From the NCBI GenBank assembly GCA_016713105.1, contig JADJPS010000004.1, forward strand, positions 1 through 64,000: DNA of 64,000 bases, given 5' to 3'. The number at the start of each line of letters is the position of its first letter. Position 1 is the stretch's first letter. A model generated the notes under the pieces. It saw nothing but the letters and a program-made list of their open reading frames with translations, searched no databases and was not told the origin of the DNA. The DNA is from Devosia sp. GTDB lineage: Bacteria > Pseudomonadota > Alphaproteobacteria > Rhizobiales > Devosiaceae. Below are positions 1-8,926 of this stretch, piece after piece. The position numbers were made by a program, and so were the translations under genes.

Positions 1-3000
1 ATTGCCCATCACCATGCCGGCCGGCTCGAAGCGGGTGAAGGTGAAGGCCTCGACATACTCGTCGAGCGGCACGCCATATTGCAGGCCGAGCGAGATCGAG
101 ATCGCGAAATTGTTCATCATCGCGCGGAAGGCGGCGCCTTCCTTGTGCATGTCGATGAAGATCTCGCCCAGCCGCCCGTCGTCGAACTCGCCGGTGCGCA
201 GGTACACCTTGTGGCCGGCGATATTGGCCTTCTGGGTGTAGCCCTTGCGCAGGTTCGGCAGCTTCTCGCGCTCGCGCGAGACGCGCTCGACAATGCGCTC
301 GACGATCTTCTCGGTGACCTGCGGGACGCGCGCCATCTGGCTGGCGGCAACGAGGGTCTCGACCGCGTCGTCCTCCTCGTCGTCCTCGTCGGCGAGCAGC
401 GCGGAATTGAGCGGCTGGCTGAGCTTGCACCCATCGCGGTAGAGGGCGTTGGCCTTGAGCGCCAGCCGCCAGCTCAGCATGTAGGCGTTCTTGGCATCCT
501 CGACGGTGGCGTCGTTGGGCATGTTGATGGTTTTCGAGATGGCGCCCGAAATGAACGGCTGCGCCGCCGCCATCATCAGGATGTGGCTGTCGACCGACAG
601 GTAGCGCTTGCCGATCTTGCCGCAGGGATTGGCGCAGTCGAACACCGGCAGGTGCTCGGCCTTGAGGTGCGGCGCGCCCTCGAGGGTCATGGCGCCGCAG
701 ACGTGGATGTTGGCGGCCTCGATGTCCTTCTTCGAAAAGCCGAGGAAGCTCAAGAGGTCGAAGCTCATGTCGCCGAGCTGCGTGTCGGTGACGCCGAGGC
801 CCTTGAGGAAGTCGGCGCCGAGCGTCCACTGGTTGAACACGAACTTGATGTCGAAGGCCGAGGCCATGCCCTTGTTGAGCGCGGCGATCTTGTCGTCGGT
901 GAAGCCCTTGGTGCGGAGCGTCGAGGGGTTGATGCCCGGCGCCTGGTTGAGGTTGCCGTGGCCGACCGCATAGGCCTCGATCTCGGCGATCTGCGACGGG
1001 CTGTAGCCGAGCGTCGCGAGGGCCGGGGGCACGGCGCGGTTGATGATCTTGAAGTAGCCGCCGCCGGCCAGCTTCTTGAACTTGACCAGCGCGAAATCCG
1101 GTTCGATGCCGGTGGTGTCGCAATCCATCACGAGGCCGATGGTGCCGGTCGGGGCGATCACCGAGACCTGGGCATTGCGGTAGCCGTGCTGCTCGCCGAG
1201 CGCCAGCGCCTCGTCCCAGACCGCCCTGGCGCGGGTTGCGAGCTCGGCATCGCCGATATTGGCATGGTCGAGCGCCACCGGATCGATGGAGAGGCCCTCA
1301 TAGCCCGAGGTGAGGCCGTGCGCGGCGCGGCGGTGGTTGCGGATGACGCGCAGCATGTGCCGGGCATTGCGCTTGTAGTCGGCGAAGGGGCCTAGTTCCT
1401 TGGCCATCTGCGCCGAGGTGGCATAGGAGACGCCGGTCATCACGGCGGTGATGGCGCCGGCAATGGCGCGGCCCTGCGGCGAGTCGTAGGGAATGCCCGA
1501 GGTCATCAGCAGCCCGCCGATATTGGCGTAGCCGAGGCCCAGCGTGCGGTACTCGAATGAGCGCTCGGCAATGGCCCTGGAGGGGAACTGCGCCATCATC
1601 ACCGAGATTTCCAGCACCACCGTCCACAGCCGGCAGGTGTGCTCGAAGGCGGCGACGTCGAAGCTCGAATCGGCGTTGCGATAGGGCAGCAGGTTGAGCG
1701 AGGCGAGGTTGCACGCCGTGTCGTCGAGGAACATGTATTCCGAGCACGGGTTCGACGCGACGATCGGGCCGGCGGCGGGGCTGGTGTGCCACTCGTTGAT
1801 GGTGGTGTGGTACTGGATGCCGGGATCGGCGGACGCCCAGGCGGCATAGCCGATCTGCTCCCACAGTTCGCGCGCCTTGAGCGTCCTGGTCACCTTGCCG
1901 GAACTGCGGGCGGTGAGGTTCCAGGTGCCATCGGTCTCGACGGCCTTGAGGAAATCGTCGGTGACGCGGACGGAGTTGTTGGAGTTCTGGCCCGAGACGG
2001 TGAGGTAAGCCTCGCTGTCCCAGTCGGTGTCGTAGACCGGGAATTCGAGATCGGTGTAGCCCTGCCGCGCGAACTGGATGACGCGGTAGATGTAGTTCTC
2101 CGGCACCAGAGCCTTCTTGGCGGCGCGGACCTCGCGCTTCAGCGCCGGGTTCTTGGTAACGTCGAAGCAGTCATCGCCCGGGCCGGCGCAGTTGACGCAG
2201 GCCTTCATGATGGCCTTGAGCGCCCGCGACACCACCCTGGAGCCGGTGACGAGGGCGGCGACCTTCTGCTCCTCCTTCACCTTCCAGTTGATATAGGCCT
2301 CGATGTCGGGGTGATCGATGTCGACCACCACCATCTTGGCGGCGCGACGGGTGGTGCCGCCCGACTTGATGGCGCCCGCGGCGCGGTCGCCGATCTTGAG
2401 GAAACTCATCAGGCCCGACGACTTGCCGCCGCCCGACAGGCGCTCGCCCTCGCCGCGGAGCTTCGAGAAGTTGGTGCCGGTGCCCGAGCCGTACTTGAAC
2501 AGGCGCGCCTCGCGCACCCACAGGTCCATGATGCCGTTCTCGTTGACCAGATCGTCGTTCACCGACTGGATGAAGCAGGCATGCGGCTGGGGGTGCTCGT
2601 AGGCCGATTTCGAGGGCACCAGCTTCCTGGTGAAGGGGTCGACGTAGAAATGCCCCTGGCCGGGGCCGTCGATGCCATAGGCCCAGTTGAGCCCGGTGTT
2701 GAACCATTGCGGCGAATTGGGCGCGACGCGCTGGGTGGCCAGCATGAAGCAGAGCTCGTCATAGAAGGCGCGGGCGTCCTCCTCGGTATCGAAGTACTTG
2801 CCCTTCCAGCCCCAGTAGGTCCAGGTGCCGGCAAGACGGTGGAAGACCTGGCGGGAATCGGTCTCGGAGCCGAAGCGCTCAGCCTCGGGAAGGGCGGCGA
2901 GGGCCTTGTCATCGGGCACCGAGCGCCACAGCCAGGAGGGAACGTCGTTCTCCTCGACCTTCCTGAGCACGGGCGGCCACGCCGGCCTTGCGGAAATACT

Positions 3001-3172
3001 TCTGGGCGAGGATGTCGGAGGCGACCTGCGACCAGGTCGAGGGCACCTGCATGTCCTCGAGCCTGAAGACGACGGAGCCGTCGGGATTGCGAATCTCGCT
3101 CGTGGCCGAGCGGAATTCGAGCCCGTGATAGGCGCCTGCATTGGCCTTGGTGTACCGACGTTCGATGCGCAT
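1..3172 (-). CDS. nrdJ: Vitamin B12-dependent (class II) ribonucleotide reductase, 3' end beyond window, one frameshift
   Basis: Reduces ribonucleotides to deoxyribonucleotides in the cytoplasm using adenosylcobalamin as radical source. About 1,057 codons are visible; the C-terminus lies off the left edge. Family hallmarks in order: the N-terminal TSEIRNPDGSVVF and FRKAGVAAR segments, QPHACFIQSVND, SGGTTRRAAKMVV, GQNSNNSVRV, SNPCSEYMFLDDTACNLAS and PTGTIGLVMDCDTTGIEPD. The start ATG at 3172 is preceded by a purine-rich GGGGATT. The frame breaks after FRKAGVAAR (about 2967-2974): the initial frame runs into unrelated residues and stops at 2909, whereas dropping one base restores LRKVEENDVPSWLWRSVPD and leaves an open frame to position 1. 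Either a one-base consensus error or a true frameshift; the downstream frame is fully conserved, which favours error. No NrdR-box-like palindrome was recognised upstream. Confidence 0.93.
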
Positions 3173-3851
3173 TCGCTATTCAATCCCCAATATCTGCGGA
3201 CAACAATGCCCGCGAGCCGCACCATGGCGGCTTCCGCCTGTCTGTTTGACGCTGTTCCAGCCGACCGCCGCGACGATCGAGTGAGCCCCGTTTGGCTTCG
3301 TGCACCGATCTGTCGCGGGCTGCGAATGCCGTTGGTTGCGTCACCCAAAGGGAACGACGCAACCCGAAAATGGTTGGCCTTTCTCGTCGAGTCGGTCAAT
3401 GGCGCGACCTGCGGGGCAGACACAACCCGTAGTAGCACCGGGCCGCTCTGCCGCCTAAATCCAGTGTGTCATATGTGAATTGCGGGGAAAAGATGGAAGG
3501 ACGATTCGTGATCCCGAGTGGTCAATTTTAGCTTCCGGCCGTGCGCCCTGCGCTCTCGGATTCGGCGCTAAGCCCGCGGAAAGCCGCCACTCTTTCGCCG
3601 TGTTCGGGCGCTGCGCGAGGTTCAAAAACATGGGCTAAGCGGATCGACGATTTCGGTGGGAAAGCTGTCAAGCGCAATATTTCCGTCACATCCGGGGTAT
3701 CCATAGGGAGCCCCTCGGGACACCGCGTGCCACCATATCTAGCGGTCAGGCGTTCGCGGCGTTTGGTGCTAGGCGCGCATGCCCAAGCCGTGGTAGACGC
3801 AAGCGAAAGCGGCGGGAAACGAGCCCGCCGGCAGGCAATGAGACGGACGGT
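3173..3851. other. Intergenic region between divergent nrdJ and the NDUFA12 gene
   Basis: About 680 bases with no convincing gene: the open frames here are short, arginine/serine-rich and show no domain. It must hold promoters for both divergent genes. One clear structure is an inverted repeat with 9-bp arms GGTTGCGTC (3334-3342) and GACGCAACC (3356-3364) around a 13-base loop, about 160 bases upstream of nrdJ. It could be a protein-binding palindrome or a leader hairpin. Confidence 0.6.
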
Positions 3852-4289
3852 ATGGCAAGCGACAGCCGTGACTTCAGCTGGAAGGACTTCCTGATCGAGA
3901 TCTTCGCCTGGTGGCGGGGCAACACCTGGGGCACGCGGCTGTGGGTGGCACTCAACGGCGAGTATGTCGGCAGCGACGAGACCGGCAATCGCTACTACCG
4001 CTCCAAGCCCGGTTCGAAGCCAGGACCGAGCGGCTTCGAGCGGCGTATGGTGATCTATGCGGGCGGGGTCGCCGAAGCCTCCGCCATTCCACCCGGATGG
4101 TACGGCTGGATGCACTATCGCACCAACATGCCGCCGACCGAACAGACCTACACGGCCAGGCCATGGCAGAGGCCGCACCAGCCCAACCTGACCGGGACAC
4201 CTCTGGCCTATCGGCCCGATGGCAGCCTGCTCAACAAGGGCGAGCGGCCGCGCGTCACCGGCGACTATGACGCCTGGTCGCCCGAATAG
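3852..4289 (+). CDS. NDUFA12 (B17.2)-like NADH:ubiquinone oxidoreductase accessory subunit
   Basis: 145 aa, the usual size for the alphaproteobacterial homologue of mitochondrial complex I subunit NDUFA12, which sits on the peripheral arm of complex I near the membrane and is not catalytic. Visible family signatures are WGTRLWVALNGEYVGSDE, YYRSKPG, the RRMVIYAGG strand, IPPGWYGWMHY, and the proline-rich C-terminus with W-x-K/R-PHQPNLTGT. No signal peptide or membrane helix. The ATG at 3852 gives a short charged lead (MASDSRDF) into the conserved region. In Hyphomicrobiales this gene commonly lies next to a DUF2155 gene, as here, and close to aat-accC-accB. Confidence 0.9.
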   Translation: MASDSRDFSWKDFLIEIFAWWRGNTWGTRLWVALNGEYVGSDETGNRYYRSKPGSKPGPSGFERRMVIYAGGVAEASAIPPGWYGWMHYRTNMPPTEQTYTARPWQRPHQPNLTGTPLAYRPDGSLLNKGERPRVTGDYDAWSPE

Positions 4290-4417
4290 GCCGGGCGCAG
4301 CGATGTGCACGATAATCCGGCCGGCAAACGCCGGTCCCCTATGCCTCTGCTGCCCAGGTGCCGCAGGATGCGTTGCGCTCCGGTTCTCGCACGCCGGCAT
4401 GGCTGGCGCTGCCTGAC

Positions 4418-4903
4418 ATGGACGATGGGGCGCCGACCAGTCGAACAGCGATCGGCCTCGCCGCGGCACTGCTGATGCTGGGCGCAACCCCCGCTCTCGC
4501 TGAGACCATCGCGAACCCGGTGGCGCAGTTCTCCGGTCTGGACAAGATTACCGGCCGCATTACCACCTTCGATGTCTACGTCGATGAAACCGTGCAGTTC
4601 GGGGCGCTGCAGATCACGCCCCGCGCCTGCTACACGCGCCCCCCGACGGAGACGCAGCGCACCAGCGTGTTCGTCGAGGTGGATCAGGTGAGCCTCAAGG
4701 GCTCGGTGGTCCGCGTCTTCACCGGCTGGATGTTCGCCGACAGCCCGGCGCTCAACGCCATCGACCACGCCGTCTATGACATCTGGCTGATCGACTGCAA
4801 GACCAGTTCGAACGTGCCGCCGCCCGATGGGAACGCCGGCGCCGGCACCCAGGGCGCCGCACCCGCCGACAGCACCGTCATCGCCGTGGATGACCGCGGC
4901 TGA
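4418..4903 (+). CDS. DUF2155-domain secreted protein
   Basis: About 161 aa from the ATG at 4418, which places a classical signal peptide at the N-terminus (hydrophobic GLAAALLMLGA followed by the cleavage site ALA-E). An in-frame GTG at 4358 would add 20 residues before the signal and is less likely. The mature part begins ETIANPVAQFSGLDKITGR and carries the DUF2155 pattern of aromatic/acidic beta strands with two conserved cysteines (ITPRACYTRPP and LIDCKT), perhaps disulphide-bonded in the periplasm. The C-terminus is a low-complexity Gly/Ala/Pro tail. Function unknown for the family; the conserved neighbour is NDUFA12. Confidence 0.85.
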   Translation: MDDGAPTSRTAIGLAAALLMLGATPALAETIANPVAQFSGLDKITGRITTFDVYVDETVQFGALQITPRACYTRPPTETQRTSVFVEVDQVSLKGSVVRVFTGWMFADSPALNAIDHAVYDIWLIDCKTSSNVPPPDGNAGAGTQGAAPADSTVIAVDDRG

Positions 4904-4950
4904 CGCTCACCGCCGGGCTTTCTGAGACTTGCCGACAGCAGAGGAAGGGC

Positions 4951-4993
4951 TTGACGTCGACGTGAACTGTAATTAACACATCCGTTAATTAAC
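4951..4993 (+). promoter_or_regulatory. Promoter and probable operator of the ArsR-family module
   Basis: A candidate -35 box TTGACG (4951-4956) is followed after 17 bases by TAACAC (4974-4979). Overlapping and just downstream are two AATTAAC-containing elements: GTAATTAAC (4969-4977) and the perfect 10-bp palindrome GTTAATTAAC (4984-4993), 15 bp apart. AT-rich palindromes over the -10 region immediately before an arsR start are typical of autorepression, so this is the likely ArsR operator. Confidence 0.6.
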
Positions 4994-5006
4994 AGGTGTG
5001 TGAAAT

Positions 5007-5354
5007 ATGGAAGTCGACCGCCTCAGCCAGACGTTTGCCGCGCTTGCCGATCCGACGCGCCGGGCGATCCTGGCGCGGCTCAGCCGTGGCGAAGCGTCGG
5101 TCAGCGAACTGACCGAACCATTCGCCATCTCGATGCCGGCCATCTCGCGGCACCTCAAGGTGCTGGAGCGAGCCGGACTTGTGACCCGCGCAAGACAGGC
5201 GCAGTGGCGACCGGTTCAACTTGATGCCGCTCCGCTGGTGGAGGTTGCGGGCTGGGTGGAACGCTACCGCCGGTACTGGGACGCCGACTTCGACCGCATG
5301 GACGCCTATCTGGCGCAACTTCAGAAGGGAGATCCCGATGGCCCGAAGCAGTGA
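5007..5354 (+). CDS. ArsR/SmtB-family winged-helix repressor
   Basis: 115 aa. Residues from about 8 to 85 form the ArsR winged helix: ALADPTRRAILARL, then the HTH with MPAISRHLKVLERAGLV and a wing QAQWRPVQL. The paired metal-binding cysteines of arsenite/cadmium sensors (CxC in helix alpha3) are absent, so it is not a classical metal sensor; it belongs to the ArsR group paired with SRPBCC/AHSA1 proteins. It overlaps the next gene by 17 bases, indicating translational coupling. Probably represses its own four-gene operon through the palindrome at 4984-4993. The ligand is unknown. Confidence 0.88.
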   Translation: MEVDRLSQTFAALADPTRRAILARLSRGEASVSELTEPFAISMPAISRHLKVLERAGLVTRARQAQWRPVQLDAAPLVEVAGWVERYRRYWDADFDRMDAYLAQLQKGDPDGPKQ

Positions 5355-5919
5355 GGCACCGCAAGAAGACCTGGAACTGGTGATCGAGCGGGTGTTCGAG
5401 GCGCCGCCGGCGCTGGTGTTCAAGATGTGGAGCGACGTCGAGCACCTCGTGCGCTGGCACGGACCCGAAGGCCTTGCACTGCTGCATTGCGAGCAGGATT
5501 TTCGCGAGGGCGGCAAGTGGCGTCGCTGCATGAGCAGCGGGCCAGGCCACGCGCACTGGATCAGCGGCGAGTACCGCGAGATCAGGCCCCACACGCGGCT
5601 GAGCTTCACCTACATCAACGCCTATGACGACTTCGAGACGCTTGTGGTGATGGACTTCACCGACCTTGGCGGACGCACGGCGATGCACTTCCGCCAGTCG
5701 CCCTTCATCTCGAAGGCCGAGTGCGACGGTCATGGTTGGGGCTGGCGCAGCGGCTTCGAGCTGCTGGCGGCCTATGTGGCGCTGTTCGAAGGCGTGGAGG
5801 GCGCGCCGCGGGGAGCGCCCCGGAGCGACGGGGTTGCTGAAGACATCGTTGCTGCGCGCAGGCGCCAGCAACAGCACAGGGAGGAAGCAGAACGTGCTGA
5901 CACTGCCAAGAACGACTGA
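5338..5919 (+). CDS. SRPBCC/AHSA1-domain protein
   Basis: About 193 aa starting at ATG 5338 inside the 3' end of the ArsR gene. The START-like AHSA1 fold is visible: VIERVFEAPPALVFKMWSD at the start, WHGPEGL, the FREGGKWRRCMSS strand, SGEYREIRPHTRLSFTY, and the C-terminal helix GWRSGFELLAAYVALFEG. These proteins form a hydrophobic cavity for small molecules; some act as ligand-binding partners and others as Hsp90-ATPase-activator relatives. An ArsR gene overlapping an AHSA1 gene is a recurrent pair in bacteria. The final 40 or so residues are charged, outside the domain, and overlap the next start by 26 bases. Confidence 0.86.
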   Translation: MARSSEAPQEDLELVIERVFEAPPALVFKMWSDVEHLVRWHGPEGLALLHCEQDFREGGKWRRCMSSGPGHAHWISGEYREIRPHTRLSFTYINAYDDFETLVVMDFTDLGGRTAMHFRQSPFISKAECDGHGWGWRSGFELLAAYVALFEGVEGAPRGAPRSDGVAEDIVAARRRQQQHREEAERADTAKND

Positions 5920-6385
5920 GCGGGCGGCACAGCCCTACGTGGCGGTTCGCCGCAAGGTGAGCATCCCGTTCGACGGGGCCATCGGGCCAGCGATGGACGA
6001 ACTGTTCGAAACGCTAAAGGGCAGGGGAATCGAACCCTCTGGCCCGGTGTTCTTCAAGTACAATGTCATCAGAATGCCGGAACTCGAAATCGAGTTCGCC
6101 GTACCGACCGCCTTGCAGGTGGCCGATGCCGGACCACTGGTGAGCGGAGTGCTGCCGGCGGGCCGCTACGCGGAGGTGACCTATCTGGGGCACTACGACG
6201 ACCTGATGGACGTCAACGCCGTGCTCATCGGTTGGGCCAAGGAGAGAGGGCTGGCATGGGACGCAACGGCGGCCGCCGACGGCGACCACTTTGCCTGCCG
6301 GATGGAAATCTACCTCAACAGCCCGGATGAGGAACCGGACCCCACGAAGTGGGAAACGACGGTTGCGATCAAGGTGAGGGACTGA
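5894..6385 (+). CDS. GyrI-like small-molecule-binding domain protein
   Basis: 163 aa from a GTG at 5894, chosen because GGGAGGAAG lies just upstream and because a longer upstream reading would run through the SRPBCC gene in another frame. The GyrI-like/AraC effector-binding fold is suggested by PYVAVRRKVSI, the helix AMDELFETLKGRGIEPSGPVFF, EFAVPTALQV, and LPAGRYAEVTYLGHYDDL followed by a C-terminal RMEIYLNSPDEEP segment. It has no DNA-binding domain, so it is a stand-alone ligand-binding module like SbmC/GyrI. With the SRPBCC protein it makes two ligand-binding folds in one operon. Substrate unknown. Confidence 0.82.
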   Translation: MLTLPRTTERAAQPYVAVRRKVSIPFDGAIGPAMDELFETLKGRGIEPSGPVFFKYNVIRMPELEIEFAVPTALQVADAGPLVSGVLPAGRYAEVTYLGHYDDLMDVNAVLIGWAKERGLAWDATAAADGDHFACRMEIYLNSPDEEPDPTKWETTVAIKVRD

Positions 6386-6387
6386 CC

Positions 6388-7172
6388 ATGTTGCTGGAGG
6401 ACAGAACGGCCGTCGTCTACGGCGCCAGCGGGGCGGTCGGGGAGCGGTCTCGAAGGCCTTTGCCCGCGAAGGTGCGCGTGTATTCCTGGCGGCGCGCGGG
6501 CAATCGGGACTCGAGCGCGTGGCCGACGAGATCATTGCCGCCGGCGGGCGGGCCGACGTGGCGCCAGTCGATGCCACCAACCAGGCCGACGTCGTGGCGC
6601 ATCTCGATCGCATTGCCGAGGTGGCCGGTCCGATCCGGGTGATGTTCAACGCGGTTGGGCTCGATGACACGCAGGGCGAGCCGCTGACAGAAATGACGCG
6701 CGAGCGGTTCATCGCCCCGATCGTCACGGCGATGCAGACCTGGTTCTCCACCGGCACGGTCGTGGCCCGCCACATGGCCGGAAACGGCGGCGGCGTGATC
6801 GTCGGGATTTCCGCCAATGCAGCGCGCCAGGCGTACAGCGTCATGGGCGGGTTCGGGGTGGCGACCGGGGCGGTGGAGCACTTCGTCCGGCATCTCGCGG
6901 TGGAGAATGGGCCGCATGGCGTGCGGTGCCTGTGCGTGCGCTCGCCCGGTTCGCCCGATGCGCCGGGAGTGCGGGAGGCGTTCAAGCTGCATGCGGCCGC
7001 CGAGGGGATCACCCTCGAGGAGATGGAGCGGCGGGCCGGGGCAGATACACCGTTGCGGCGGCTGACGCCGCTGGCGGAAATCGCCGACGCCGTAGTGCTG
7101 GCCGCATCCGACCTGGCGCGCGGCATGACGGCCACCGTTCTCAACGCGACTGGCGGGGCTCAGGTCGACTGA
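6388..7172 (+). CDS. Short-chain dehydrogenase/reductase-like protein, frameshifted
   Basis: Starts two bases after the GyrI-like stop. The N-terminal Rossmann motif reads VVYGASGAVG and then the frame breaks at the run GGGG (6439-6442). If one G is restored the sequence continues as GAVSKAFAREGARVFLAARGQSGLERVADEIIAAGG and stays open to 7172, giving about 261 aa. NAVG (the NNAG-like motif) and VRCLCVRSPG are also seen. The catalytic Tyr-xxx-Lys is not conserved: the aligned segment is GFGVATGAVEHF (Phe and Thr), so it belongs to an atypical or degenerate SDR group. Its 3' end overlaps the convergent aat gene by 13 bases. It could be a sequencing error or a decaying gene. Confidence 0.75.
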
Positions 7173-7798
7173 CGATCGATGGCACGGAAGTCCGCGCTGT
7201 GTCGCACGGCCTCGGCGAGGCGGACCTCGTAGTCCTCGCGGGGAATCTCGATGCCGCCGAAGGTCTTGAGGTGATCGGTGACGAACTGCGTGTCGAGCAG
7301 CCGGTAGCCGCCAGCGCGCAGCCGGAACAGCAGGTGTGCCATGGCGATCTTGGAGCAATCGGTCTTCCTGTGGAACATCGATTCCCCGAAGAAGGCGGCG
7401 CCGAGCGACAGGCCATACAGGCCGCCGACCAGATCGGTTCCATCCCAGACTTCGACGGTGTGGGCGATGCCGCGCTCGAACAGCGCGCCGTAGAGGCGGC
7501 GGATCTCGGCGTTGATCCAGGTCGACTCGCGGTCGACTCCGGAGGTAGCGCACCCCTCGATGACGCCGGCGAAATCGGTATCGACCCTGACCGCGTAGGA
7601 GTGCTTGCGCAGGGTCCTGCCGAGGCTGCGCGAGATGTGGAAATCATCGATGGGGATGATGCCACGCTGCTGCGGGCTGACCCAGAACAGGTCCCGTGAG
7701 GAGGCATCCTCCGCCATGGGAAAGATGCCCGCCTGATAGGCCCGGATGATCAGTTCGGGTGTCAGGTCGATGGCAAAGGGATCGGGCTTTCGCGACAT
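7160..7798 (-). CDS. aat: Leucyl/phenylalanyl-tRNA--protein transferase
   Basis: 212 aa from the ATG at 7798 (upstream extension is Arg/Pro-rich and not conserved). It transfers Leu or Phe from charged tRNA to N-terminal Lys/Arg of proteins, creating N-degrons for ClpS-ClpAP. Family motifs: AYQAGIFPMAED, FWVSPQQRGIIPIDDFH, SRSLGRTLRK, TWINAEIRRLYGALFERGIAHTVE, GGLYGLSLGAAFFGESMF, and LLDTQFVTDHLKTFGG. Length fits short alphaproteobacterial Aat proteins. It usually follows accC in this order; here the divergent alpha/beta hydrolase and the small ORF lie between aat and accC. Confidence 0.95.
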   Translation of the reverse strand: MSRKPDPFAIDLTPELIIRAYQAGIFPMAEDASSRDLFWVSPQQRGIIPIDDFHISRSLGRTLRKHSYAVRVDTDFAGVIEGCATSGVDRESTWINAEIRRLYGALFERGIAHTVEVWDGTDLVGGLYGLSLGAAFFGESMFHRKTDCSKIAMAHLLFRLRAGGYRLLDTQFVTDHLKTFGGIEIPREDYEVRLAEAVRHSADFRAIDRQST

Positions 7799-7890
7799 GG
7801 GGGGAATATGGTTCGCCGGCGGCGGCGGGGCAATGCGCTTTCCGCCGCGGGCTGCTATGGCTCGACCGCGGTTCGAGTGGCGAGGACGGA

Positions 7891-8850
7891 ATGCGCAGCT
7901 TGGCAATCTGGCTGGGTGGGATACTGGTGCTGTATCTGCTGGTAGCGCCGCTGGTTCTCGTTGCCGCGCTAGGCGGAATGCTGACAGCCGGGGTGGTCGA
8001 TTGGTCGGGCGAGACACGCGCGGCGCCGGCCGATCCGCTGACCATCGGCTATCGCGGCGACCCGCACGAGGCATTCGGCTGGGTGTTCGAAACGGTGCGG
8101 TATCCTACCGAACTCGGTGCGGCGGAGGCCTGGCTGGTGCCGGCGTCGGCGGCCTCCGAGCTCTGGGCCATCTGGGTGCATGGCATCGGCGGCACGCGCG
8201 AGAACGGCTACCGCATGGTCAAGACGCTGCATGAGCAGGGCGTGCCGGTGCTGATGATCACCTATCGCAACGACAGGGGGGCACCGCGATCGGCGGACGG
8301 GCTCTACAGCTTTGGGCTGGGCGAGTGGCGTGACCTCGAGGCGGCGGTGGATTTCGCGGTCGGGCAGGGCGCCAGACGGGTGGCAATCCTCGCCGAGTCG
8401 ATGGGGGCGGGCATCACCGGCCAGTACCTGATGCAGGGCGGCAATACCGATCGCCTGGCGGGTCTGGCCCTGGATGCCCCGGCCCTGGACTTTCCAGCAG
8501 TCATCCGGGCTGGCGGGGAGCGATACTGGATACCCCTCTCCGATGTGGTGGTGGCGGCGGGCCTGCAACTCTGGACGCTGTTCCGGCGCGATCTCAGGCA
8601 GGCGGTCAGTCTCGACGCGGTCGCCGCCTTCGATGGGCCGGTCTTCGTCGCGCATGGCACGCGTGACCCGCTGGTGCCGTTCTCGATCAGCGCGCGGCTC
8701 GCAGCCATGCGGCCGGACCTGGTGTTCTGGAGGACCGAGGCCGACCGCCATCCGATGAGCTTTGAGGCCGACCGCGTGGGCTACGGCCGGGCGCTTGGGG
8801 AGTGGCTTGGCCGGGTGCAGGCGAGGCTCAGCGCAGTGCCGCGCGAGTGA
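7891..8850 (+). CDS. Membrane-anchored alpha/beta hydrolase
   Basis: 319 aa from ATG 7891, which has GAGGACGGA just upstream. The first 35 residues are a hydrophobic helix (LGGILVLYLLVAPLVLVAAL), so the enzyme is probably anchored in the inner membrane with the domain outside. The hydrolase domain shows the oxyanion strand VHGIGGTREN, nucleophile elbow LAESMGAG (Ser), acid in HGTRDPLVP (Asp) and the general base His in EADRHPMSF. It resembles the BEM46/FrsA-like serine hydrolases. Substrate cannot be told from sequence. Divergent from aat, 92 bases apart, so both promoters are in 7799-7890. Confidence 0.82.
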   Translation: MRSLAIWLGGILVLYLLVAPLVLVAALGGMLTAGVVDWSGETRAAPADPLTIGYRGDPHEAFGWVFETVRYPTELGAAEAWLVPASAASELWAIWVHGIGGTRENGYRMVKTLHEQGVPVLMITYRNDRGAPRSADGLYSFGLGEWRDLEAAVDFAVGQGARRVAILAESMGAGITGQYLMQGGNTDRLAGLALDAPALDFPAVIRAGGERYWIPLSDVVVAAGLQLWTLFRRDLRQAVSLDAVAAFDGPVFVAHGTRDPLVPFSISARLAAMRPDLVFWRTEADRHPMSFEADRVGYGRALGEWLGRVQARLSAVPRE

Positions 8851-8926
8851 GGAACGGCAGGGCGGTTGCGGCCAGCAGGACCGGGAGCAGGAAGATCGCG
8901 GCGTCGATGAGATCGTAGAGGTGCAT
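8828..8926 (-). CDS. Possible 32-aa single-helix membrane protein
   Basis: A short frame reading MHLYDLIDAAIFLLPVLLAA and then TALPFLTRAALR. Almost the whole peptide is one hydrophobic helix with a short basic C-terminus, and the ATG is preceded at about 9 bases by CGGAGA. It overlaps the last 23 bases of the hydrolase gene on the other strand. Small single-pass proteins of this kind are real in bacteria, but at this length chance is not excluded. Confidence 0.4.
   Translation of the reverse strand: MHLYDLIDAAIFLLPVLLAATALPFLTRAALR

Noticed and set aside
3528..4487. Minus-strand open frame of about 319 codons opposite NDUFA12
   Set aside because: It is Pro/Arg/Ala-rich without a domain and overlaps a certain gene.
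5666..5893. Upstream extension of the GyrI-like protein
   Set aside because: It is an out-of-frame shadow of the SRPBCC gene, Ser/Arg-rich; GTG 5894 follows GGGAGGAAG.
7799..8074. N-terminal extension of Aat
   Set aside because: Arg/Pro-rich lead with no match to the family and overlap with the divergent hydrolase gene.
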